NCBI GenBank assembly: GCA_031274565.1
Contig: JAISPY010000052.1
Location: 1 to 11,671 of the forward strand
DNA: 11,671 bases
Reading direction: 5' to 3'
Source: Treponema sp.
Lineage (GTDB): Bacteria; Spirochaetota; Spirochaetia; Treponematales; Breznakiellaceae
The position numbers and the translations under genes were made by a program. This document shows, one piece after another, positions 1 to 5,641 of this stretch. The notes beneath the pieces were generated by a model. That model was not told the DNA's origin and searched no databases. It saw nothing but the letters and a program-made list of their open reading frames with translations. Position 1 is the first letter of the stretch. Every line of letters starts with the position of its first letter.

Positions 1-165
1 GCTCAACAGGACCCACTACCATGTAAGGGTTACGCAATAGTAATGGTACCTTGAAAATCAAGAAAATATGCGGAAAGCAGCTAGGGTTCTCAGGGTTAGC
101 GCAGATAACAATTTGTGTCTACGGATTACACGGATTAAGAAGGAATCACCCGCTACAATCCGTTA

Positions 166-226
166 AGGACCCGTGGCGCAAGCAATGAGCATAACATGCA
201 GGGCATTTTATGCGTGCGCGGGTCCT
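166..226. repeat. Bulged stem-loop (inverted repeat)
   Basis: AGGACCC (166-172) pairs with GGGTCCT (220-226). After a three-base bulge, GCGCA (176-180) pairs with TGCGC (215-219). Inside these, GCATAA (189-194) pairs with TTATGC (208-213). The nested arms total 18 base pairs by eye. No run of T follows, so it does not look like an intrinsic terminator. The inner GCATAA/TTATGC pair recurs in hairpins at 9377-9397 and 10344-10390. Confidence 0.45.
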
Positions 227-306
227 CAATCAGCGTAATCGGTGGATTTTTTATCTTTAAAAAAATACCCGCTCATTTTTGCGCATTAAGCACCGTGGTC
301 ATTCCC

Positions 307-334
307 TCATTCGCGTCATTTCGCGTCTTTCGCG
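307..334. repeat. Short tandem repeat, unit about 9 bases, three copies
   Basis: Three adjoining units, TCATTCGCG (307-315), TCATTTCGCG (316-325) and TCTTTCGCG (326-334), end just before the 3' end of the minus-strand phosphatase gene. With the 9-base-period CGGATTA repeat at 122-137 they form a repeat-bearing intergenic region. No function is evident. Confidence 0.5.
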
Positions 335-367
335 GTCTCTTTTGTGTATATGCGCCAGCCCTGGGGT

Positions 368-1114
368 TCATCCGGGATCAACCGCGACCGTATACTGTTC
401 CCGCAACGCCGGGATATCCGCCCCTAATTCCTCCCGCAAATACCGGTCTATGCCCCCAAAGGCCCGGTCTATATGGGCAAAGGCCGCTTCCAAGTAGCTC
501 CGCCGGACCGAGAAAAGCGGTTCCAGGTGGGGCGCCCCGATGAGCCATTGTTGGATATGCTCCTGCAAGTACTCCGCGGAACGCAGGTAATCCCGGTAGA
601 TCAGCTTGCGATCTACCCCCAGGGCGGAAAGGATAAACGCCGCGGCCAAACCGGTCCGGTCTTTACCTGCGGAACAATGGAAGAGGAGGGGTGTATGCTC
701 AAAGCAGGAAAGGATACTGAAGAAGCGCCGGTATTGGGGACGGGCGCTTTCCACCATCTGGGTGTAGAGCGCCTCCATCAGGGCTGCTCCGGCAAGTCCG
801 GTCTCGCCGGAGGATAGGTCCATGATGTTTCCCGCCTCAATGGGAAGCGCAAAGGTCTCTACCCGGGTGGCTAGATCCCGGTCCGGTGCGCGTTCCTGTT
901 CCTTAAGCCCCCGAAAATCGACGATAGTCCTGATAGATCGGGTTTCCAGAAAAACCCTATCCCCCTCGGTGAGGCCGTGGAGATCTCCGGCCCGGTAGAG
1001 GGTACCCAAGCGGATCCGCCTGCCATCCCCGGTGGGGTATCCTCCCAGGTCCCGCAGGTTATACACCCCTTCCAGGGCTAAGAGCCGGCCCGGTTCTGTT
1101 GCGTTGTGGTTCAT
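368..1114 (-). CDS. Protein tyrosine phosphatase, IphP type
   Basis: This 248-residue protein carries the cysteine phosphatase P-loop HCSAGKDRTG at residues 146-155, with C147 as the expected nucleophile and R153 as the phosphate-binding arginine. The N-terminal NLRDLGG (19-25) and the IVDFRG segment (64-69) are typical of the IphP-like (tyrosine phosphatase 3) family, which hydrolyses phosphotyrosine and sometimes phosphoinositides or other phosphoesters. No signal peptide or membrane segment is visible, so it is probably cytoplasmic. The ATG start is supported by a GAGGAT ribosome-binding site (plus-strand 1121-1126) six bases upstream. It is transcribed away from the helicase gene, and a minus-strand promoter fits in the shared intergenic space. 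The natural substrate cannot be told from sequence. Confidence 0.9.
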   Translation of the reverse strand: MNHNATEPGRLLALEGVYNLRDLGGYPTGDGRRIRLGTLYRAGDLHGLTEGDRVFLETRSIRTIVDFRGLKEQERAPDRDLATRVETFALPIEAGNIMDLSSGETGLAGAALMEALYTQMVESARPQYRRFFSILSCFEHTPLLFHCSAGKDRTGLAAAFILSALGVDRKLIYRDYLRSAEYLQEHIQQWLIGAPHLEPLFSVRRSYLEAAFAHIDRAFGGIDRYLREELGADIPALREQYTVAVDPG

Positions 1115-1151
1115 AGTTACATCCTCGTTTTACCGCCGCAAAGGCACGGTA

Positions 1152-1180
1152 AGAATACCAATTAAACGGTAATGGTACAA
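1152..1180 (-). promoter_or_regulatory. Putative sigma70-type promoter of the phosphatase gene
   Basis: On the minus strand TTGTAC (plus 1175-1180) and TATTCT (plus 1152-1157) lie 17 bases apart, upstream of the GAGGAT site and the start codon. The -35 match is only partial, so this is a plausible but unproven promoter. Confidence 0.35.
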
Positions 1181-1235
1181 GGTAAAAAATCGCTGGTTGC
1201 GGAGGGTCGGTCTATTCATTCTTTTCAAAATACGG

Positions 1236-1241
1236 TATAAA
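1236..1241 (+). promoter_or_regulatory. Putative -10 element of the helicase gene
   Basis: TATAAA lies 11 bases upstream of the helicase ATG at 1253. A -35 is not clear; TTCATT at 1215-1220 is 15 bases away. If this -10 is used, transcription would begin only a few bases before the start codon, which fits the absence of a Shine-Dalgarno sequence there. Confidence 0.35.
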
Positions 1242-1252
1242 TCTAATACAAT

Positions 1253-2980
1253 ATGGAATTCAAAGAATTGAATCTACACCCCGACCTCCAACGGGGTATC
1301 GCCGACGCGGCATATACGGTCTGCACCTCTGTGCAGGAACAGGTACTCGCCAACGCCTTTGGAGGTCAAGATCTCTACGTTCAATCCCAGACCGGGACCG
1401 GGAAAACCGCCGCATTCTTAATCGTCATCTTTCAGCGGCTCCTCACCGAATCCCTCTTAACCGGGAAAAAAGCGATCATCATGGTACCCACCAGGGAATT
1501 GGCGATTCAGGTGGAGGAAGAGGCCCAGCAGTTGGGGAAATACCTGCCCTTTAAAGTAGGCAGCTTTTACGGCGGAGTCGGATACGGCGCACAACAGCAA
1601 TTACTCAGGGATCATGTGCAGATCCTCGTGGGAACCCCGGGCCGGGTGCTGGATTTGAACCAATCCGGCCAGATGAACCTCATGGACATCGCCTTCTTGG
1701 TGCTGGATGAAGCGGATCGTATGTTCGATATGGGCTTTTATCCGGACTTGCGGAAGCTCATCAAGGTGGTTCCTCCGGCGGATCGCCGGCAGACCATGCT
1801 GTTCAGCGCCACCCTCAACGCATGGGTTAAAAACCTCGCCTGGGAATACACGAAATCCCCCTATGAAATAGAAATTGCCCCGGAAACCGTAACCCTGGAT
1901 GAGGTGGAGCAGGTCCTCTACCATGTACCGACCATGGACAAGATGAAGCTCCTCCTGGGCATCTTCCGCCGAGAGCAGCCGGAAAGCGCCATCGTCTTTT
2001 GTAACACCAAACGGCAAACGGAAATCGTGGCAAAACGCCTGCGGAGCAACGGCTTTACCTGTGAATTCATCATCGGTGACCTGCCCCAATCCAAGCGTTT
2101 CAAGATCATTGATGATATTAAGGCCGGTCTGGTCCGGTATCTGGTGGCCACTGACGTGGCTGCACGGGGACTGGATATCGAGGGGCTGAGCCTGGTGGTG
2201 AACTACGACCTGCCCACCGAAGCGGAGAGCTATGTGCACCGGATCGGACGGACCGCCCGAGCAGGTAAGACCGGTAGGGCCATTGCCCTCGCGGGTGAAC
2301 AGGATGTGTACGAACTGGCAGACATCGAAAAATATATCGGTAAGAAGATCCCCGCGGAAATAGCCGGGGAAGACCTCTATGCCGAAGATGCCAGTGAAGG
2401 TATGCGGATGCAGACCGACACTGGAGAAAGAATAGAGAAAACGGATTTTTCTACCAGAAAAGCACCCTATGAGCGGCGTCCAGAAGGCCGCAGATCCGAC
2501 CTGCGCCCCCGGTTTCAGGAGCGGGAACCAGGACAGCGGAGCGGAGCGCGGAGCGCCTCCCGCAGCAGGGACCCGAGCCAAGAACGGAGCGCCCCCCGTG
2601 GGAAGGCCTACCCTAAAGCCGCAGGCCCGATTAAAGCGGCGAAACCCGTGCTGGGGAAAACCGTGGATTCCGATTACCAGGATCTATCCCGGCTCTCTTT
2701 TGAAGATCGAATGGCCTATTACAAACAAAAATACGAAAATCCCAAGCCCCCTGAAGGAATTGCCCCTAAGGGAAGCCCGGATGCCCCCAATCGCCAGCGC
2801 TCCCGGTCCAAATCCGATACCCGGACCAGAGCGCCGAAGACAAGGAGCGATGCCGGCGCCCCTAAGGAAGCGCCTAAGCAGGCGGCTCCGTTGCCCCAGA
2901 CCCTGGCAGCGCCCTTACCGGCGGCTCCCGCAAAGAAAGGCGTGATTACCCGGATTCTCGGTATGTTTGGAAAAAAGTAA
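1253..2980 (+). CDS. DEAD-box ATP-dependent RNA helicase with basic C-terminal tail
   Basis: This 575-residue protein has the full DEAD-box set in order: Q motif (F3 and TSVQEQ at 25-30), motif I SQTGTGKT (45-52), PTRELA (79-84), TPGR (128-131), DEAD (152-155), SAT (185-187), IVFCNT (247-252), ATDVAARGLD (299-308) and HRIGRTARAG (329-338). Two RecA-like domains cover about residues 1-370. The remaining 200 are a low-complexity Arg/Ser/Pro/Ala tail, probably disordered and RNA-binding. Such helicases unwind short RNA duplexes in ribosome assembly or mRNA decay. The ATG is fixed by an in-frame TAA at 1244 and by the Q motif, yet no Shine-Dalgarno precedes it. It is probably co-transcribed with the ABC-F gene 15 bases downstream. 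The closest named family is RhlE/CshA-like; the exact orthologue is uncertain. Confidence 0.93.
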   Translation: MEFKELNLHPDLQRGIADAAYTVCTSVQEQVLANAFGGQDLYVQSQTGTGKTAAFLIVIFQRLLTESLLTGKKAIIMVPTRELAIQVEEEAQQLGKYLPFKVGSFYGGVGYGAQQQLLRDHVQILVGTPGRVLDLNQSGQMNLMDIAFLVLDEADRMFDMGFYPDLRKLIKVVPPADRRQTMLFSATLNAWVKNLAWEYTKSPYEIEIAPETVTLDEVEQVLYHVPTMDKMKLLLGIFRREQPESAIVFCNTKRQTEIVAKRLRSNGFTCEFIIGDLPQSKRFKIIDDIKAGLVRYLVATDVAARGLDIEGLSLVVNYDLPTEAESYVHRIGRTARAGKTGRAIALAGEQDVYELADIEKYIGKKIPAEIAGEDLYAEDASEGMRMQTDTGERIEKTDFSTRKAPYERRPEGRRSDLRPRFQEREPGQRSGARSASRSRDPSQERSAPRGKAYPKAAGPIKAAKPVLGKTVDSDYQDLSRLSFEDRMAYYKQKYENPKPPEGIAPKGSPDAPNRQRSRSKSDTRTRAPKTRSDAGAPKEAPKQAAPLPQTLAAPLPAAPAKKGVITRILGMFGKK

Positions 2981-2995
2981 AAGGAGCCAGGACCT

Positions 2996-4636
2996 GTGAT
3001 AACGATTAGCGACGTCAGTTTGAGCTATGGAGAGCGGAGCCTCTTTAAGGAAGTCAATCTTAAATTCACCCCAGGCAACTGCTATGGCATTATTGGCGCC
3101 AATGGGGCTGGAAAATCCACGTTTTTAAAAATCCTCTCCGGGGAAGTCGAACATGATCGGGGTACCATCACCGTTAGTTCCGGGGAACGGATCGCGGTTT
3201 TGAAGCAAGACCACTTTGCCTTTGAGCAATTTTTGGTCCTGGAAACGGTGATCATGGGGTATCCCAAGCTCTACGCCATTCAAAAGGAACGGGAAGGTAT
3301 CTACGCTAAAGAAGATTTTTCCGAAGCGGACGGTATGCGGGCCAGTGAACTGGAAGCGGATTTTGCGGACCTGGGAGGCTGGGAGGCATAGGCCCAGGCA
3401 GGGCAGCTCCTCTCCGGGCTGGGCATTGACGAAGCGGACCAGGGCAAACTGATGGCGGAACTGGACGAATCCAAGAAGGTGCGGATATTGCTGGCCCAAG
3501 CCCTGTTCGGGAATCCGGACATCCTCCTGCTGGACGAACCCACGAACGGCCTTGACTTGGAATCCATCACCTGGCTTGAGGACTTCCTCATGGATTTTCC
3601 CAATACGGTCATCGTCGTCTCCCATGACCGGCATTTCCTCAACGCGGTTTGCACCCAGATCTGCGACATTGACTTTGGGAAGATCACCCTCTATTCGGGC
3701 AACTACGATTTTTGGTATCAGATGAGCCAGATGCTCCAGCGGCAGGCCCGGGATCAGCTTAAAAAACGGGAGGAAAAGGCCCGAGAACTCAAGGAATTCA
3801 TCCAGCGTTTCGCCTCGAATGTGGCAAAAAGCCGGCAGGCCACGAGCCGCAAGAAGGTCCTGGAGAAGATGAACCTGGAAAACCTGACCGTAACCAGCAG
3901 GAAATTCCCCTATGTGGGGTTCAAACCGGATCGGGAGATTGGAAACAACGTGCTGCGGGTGGAGAAGCTCTCCTGTGTGGCCGAAGGGATCGAGTTGCTG
4001 CGGAATTTTACCTTCACGGTGAACAAAGGGGACAAGATCGCCTTTGTCGGCACGGAGCATCAGGCCAAGACCGCGCTCTTTGACAGCATCGCCGGAGTAC
4101 GCAAGCCCGCGGAAGGAGTCTATACCTGGGGACAAACCACCAGTTTCGTTTATTTCCCCAAGGAAAACAGTTCCTGGTTTACCACCGAACTTTCCCTTAT
4201 TGATTGGCTCCGGCAGTATTCCCCGGATCAGGATGAAACCTACGTGCGCAGTTTCCTAGGGCGGATGCTCTTTTCCGGGGATGAGGCGCTCAAGCCGGTA
4301 CAGGTCCTTTCCGGAGGAGAAAAGGTCCGGTGTATGCTTGCCCGGATGATGCTTTCCGGGGCCAATGTGCTCATCTTGGACGAACCAACCAACCACCTGG
4401 ACCTAGAAGCCATCACTGCCCTCAACGAAGGCCTGGCGGCTTTTAACGGGGTGGCGCTGTTTAACTCCCATGACCATGAATTCGTCAATTCCCTGGCAAA
4501 CCGCATTGTGGAACTGCTCCCCGCAGGTCATGCCCCCATAGATCGTATGATGCCCTTTGCGGATTACTTGGCGGATCCTTCGGTCAAAGCCCTGCGGTCT
4601 GCGGCCTACGATCATGCAGACCGCTTGATGATATAG
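2996..4636 (+). pseudogene. ABC-F family ATPase (YbiT/YkpA-like), interrupted by an in-frame TAG
   Basis: Read through codon 132 (TAG, 3389-3391), this frame encodes a continuous protein of about 546 residues, the usual size for YbiT/YkpA-type ABC-F proteins. These are soluble tandem ATPases that act on the ribosome. The first ATPase domain has Walker A GANGAGKST (34-42), Walker B with LDEP (179-182) and SHDRHF (209-214). A charged linker spans about 249-302. The second has a degenerate Walker A, GTEHQAKTA (352-360), signature LSGGE (438-442), LILDEPTN (459-466) and SHDHEF. The GTG start has AAGGAG nine bases upstream (2981-2986). Coding homology on both sides of the stop is in the same frame, so one base change (for example GAG to TAG) explains it. 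A two-part gene or a sequencing error cannot be excluded. Confidence 0.75.
3452..4636 (+). CDS. C-terminal part of the interrupted ABC-F ATPase (possible restart)
   Basis: Downstream of the TAG the frame stays open from ATG 3452 for 394 residues. A weak AGGG lies seven bases upstream, so limited internal re-initiation is possible. The fragment keeps Walker B of the first ATPase domain, the inter-domain linker and the whole second domain (LSGGE, LILDEPTN, SHDHEF). It lacks the only canonical Walker A, which sits in the 131-residue N-terminal piece (2996-3391). An active ABC-F ATPase from this fragment alone is therefore unlikely. It is listed separately so that both readings of the locus are recorded. 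Confidence 0.45.
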   Translation: MAELDESKKVRILLAQALFGNPDILLLDEPTNGLDLESITWLEDFLMDFPNTVIVVSHDRHFLNAVCTQICDIDFGKITLYSGNYDFWYQMSQMLQRQARDQLKKREEKARELKEFIQRFASNVAKSRQATSRKKVLEKMNLENLTVTSRKFPYVGFKPDREIGNNVLRVEKLSCVAEGIELLRNFTFTVNKGDKIAFVGTEHQAKTALFDSIAGVRKPAEGVYTWGQTTSFVYFPKENSSWFTTELSLIDWLRQYSPDQDETYVRSFLGRMLFSGDEALKPVQVLSGGEKVRCMLARMMLSGANVLILDEPTNHLDLEAITALNEGLAAFNGVALFNSHDHEFVNSLANRIVELLPAGHAPIDRMMPFADYLADPSVKALRSAAYDHADRLMI

Positions 4637-4649
4637 AGGGAAGCTCAGC

Positions 4650-4714
4650 GCCGGCTGCTGCTGGGGGCATACGCGGTCTATGGTCATGTGCCAGGTCTAA
4701 GCAGCCGGCATTTT
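4650..4714 (+). terminator. Putative long-loop terminator after the ABC-F gene
   Basis: GCCGGCTGCT (4650-4659) is perfectly complementary to AGCAGCCGGC (4700-4709), and TTTTT follows at 4711-4715. The 10-base-pair GC-rich stem plus T run fits an intrinsic terminator, but the 40-base loop is unusually long. A short inner GGCA/TGCC pairing may shorten it. Confidence 0.5.
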
Positions 4715-4760
4715 TGGGGTTGGGCCTCGGCCTTTGGAGGCTTGTACCAGCATGTACGGT

Positions 4761-4814
4761 GAGAATTCAATGAGAGAGAATCCAATGAAACTCCAATACA
4801 TGAGAATCCAATAA
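4761..4814. repeat. Degenerate short tandem repeat, 13-base spacing
   Basis: GAGAATTCAATGA (4761-4773), GAGAATCCAATGA (4776-4788), a diverged copy AACTCCAATACAT (4789-4801) and GAGAATCCAATAA (4802-4814) form a run spaced 15, 13 and 13 bases apart. The CAATGA core also appears in the 26-base repeats downstream, so the two arrays may be related. The function is unknown. Confidence 0.5.
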
Positions 4815-4823
4815 AAAAATTAG

Positions 4824-4852
4824 TTGCGTTATTTCAGTAATGGATATAGAAT
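4824..4852 (+). promoter_or_regulatory. Putative promoter of the hydCBA operon
   Basis: TTGCGT (4824-4829) and TAGAAT (4847-4852) are 17 bases apart. Use of this promoter would give a leader of about 260 bases that includes all four 26-base repeats. The -35 match is partial, so confidence is modest. Confidence 0.35.
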
Positions 4853-4918
4853 AAATTTTAGCGGTTCCTGCTCTAAGCGGTGTATGGTTTTTGATAACCC
4901 GATTTGAGCTCAACCGTT

Positions 4919-5022
4919 GGTCGCACGCAATGACCTTTTACTCCGGTCTCACACAATGACCTTTCATGCGGGTCTCACACAATGACCTTTTATTCTGGTC
5001 CCACTCAATGACCTAATTATAG
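4919..5022. repeat. Four tandem 26-base repeats upstream of hydC
   Basis: Four units of exactly 26 bases begin at 4919, 4945, 4971 and 4997. Each starts with GGTC, then a CAC-rich stretch, then CAATGACC; the first three continue with TTT. The common core is GGTCNCACNCAATGACC. Within each unit GGTC and GACC are inverted around nine bases, so every unit contains a short dyad. There are no spacers, so this is not a CRISPR array. The array could be a set of operator sites or transposase-binding repeats left by an insertion sequence end. Confidence 0.85.
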
Positions 5023-5023
5023 T
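5018..5023 (+). promoter_or_regulatory. Possible second -10 element for hydCBA
   Basis: TATAGT sits at the end of the fourth 26-base repeat, about 93 bases before hydC. A clear -35 is lacking; the expected position falls on the start of the fourth repeat. If used, the promoter would be overlapped by the repeat array, and a repeat-binding protein could repress or activate it. Confidence 0.3.
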
Positions 5024-5115
5024 ACAAAAAATCACGGGTTGAACCTTCTCAAGAGGGAAGGGAGCAACTTCATCTTAATGTTTACGGACAATGGTACTTA
5101 CGAATGGAGGTATAT

Positions 5116-5631
5116 ATGACAACAGCAGGTGGAGCGCTTGCAAAGGACACGGGTTCTCCTGGGGATCTGGCATTTCCCCCGGAACTCTTATCATTCATTG
5201 ATGAATGGAAGGTAAAACCCGGCAGCCTTATCATGATCCTGCATAAAACCCAAGAAACTTTTGGCTATATTTCCCGTCCCGCTGCGGAAGAACTCGCCAA
5301 ACTTACCGGTATCCCTATGGCGCGAATCTATGGGGTTATCACCTTTTATCATTTCTTCAAAACCACCAAACCGGGCAAGAATAAGGTCTCTATCTGTCTC
5401 GGAACCGCGTGCTACCTCAAAGGGGGAGGGGACCTTATCGAAGAAGCACAGCGTCTTCTGGGCATTGGCGAAGGGGGAGTTACCGAGGATGGACTCTTTT
5501 CTATCGATCCGGTCCGGTGTGTGGGTTGCTGCGGCCTTGCCCCGGTTATAACCGTGGGCAGTGAGACCTATGGGAAGATGACCAAAGGGCAGCTCCCCGA
5601 GGTCATCGAAAAATACCGAAGCCGGGGATGA
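5116..5631 (+). CDS. hydC: [FeFe] hydrogenase subunit HydC (NuoE-like, [2Fe-2S])
   Basis: This 171-residue subunit resembles NuoE/HndA. It is a thioredoxin-fold protein with a [2Fe-2S] cluster bound by C94 and C99 (CLGTAC) and by C135 and C139 (CVGCC), the usual C-X4-C and C-X3-C pairs; C138 is an extra cysteine. The N-terminal helical part contains the GYI and YGVITFYHFF segments typical of the family. It relays electrons within the soluble hydrogenase complex next to the flavin subunit. ATG 5116 is preferred over ATG 5104 because GGAGG (5106-5110) lies five bases before 5116 and overlaps the earlier ATG. Its stop codon shares a base with the Shine-Dalgarno of hydB, so the two are translated from one message. 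Confidence 0.9.
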   Translation: MTTAGGALAKDTGSPGDLAFPPELLSFIDEWKVKPGSLIMILHKTQETFGYISRPAAEELAKLTGIPMARIYGVITFYHFFKTTKPGKNKVSICLGTACYLKGGGDLIEEAQRLLGIGEGGVTEDGLFSIDPVRCVGCCGLAPVITVGSETYGKMTKGQLPEVIEKYRSRG

Positions 5632-5641
5632 GGAGGAAGCT

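Larger units (their letters stand above)
1..367. other. Non-coding region with short repeats, start of window
   Basis: No convincing gene is seen here on either strand; the plus-strand open frames run into the antisense of the phosphatase gene. The stretch holds a 9-base-period repeat (CGGATTA at 122-128 and 131-137), a bulged stem-loop at 166-226, an A/T hairpin near 241-270 that could end transcription of the minus-strand gene, and a second short tandem repeat at 307-334. This resembles decayed intergenic repeat sequence rather than coding DNA. Confidence 0.6.
4637..5115. other. Non-coding region upstream of the hydrogenase operon
   Basis: No gene is seen in these 479 bases. In order they hold a long-loop hairpin after the ABC-F gene (4650-4709), a small GCCTC/GAGGC hairpin (4724-4741), a degenerate 13-base repeat array (4761-4814), a possible promoter (4824-4852), four tandem 26-base units (4919-5022), a possible -10 (5018-5023) and a C/T-G/A hairpin (about 5044-5062). 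CAATGA occurs six times in the two arrays together. The density of repeats between a promoter and the operon suggests regulation or remnants of a mobile element. Confidence 0.6.

Noticed and set aside
1601..2581. 326-codon minus-strand open frame
   Set aside because: It lies wholly antisense to the helicase gene, whose motifs are complete; the long frame is explained by the codon composition of the real gene.
3389..3391. TAG read as pyrrolysine or as a reassigned codon
   Set aside because: TAG is the true stop of hydA and of this same gene, ABC-F proteins are not known to contain pyrrolysine, and no pyl gene is in the window.
3125..4135. 336-codon minus-strand open frame
   Set aside because: It is antisense to the well-supported ABC-F gene, and its translation shows no recognisable domain.
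4919..5022. CRISPR array
   Set aside because: The 26-base units are contiguous; there are no unique spacers, and no cas gene is in the window.
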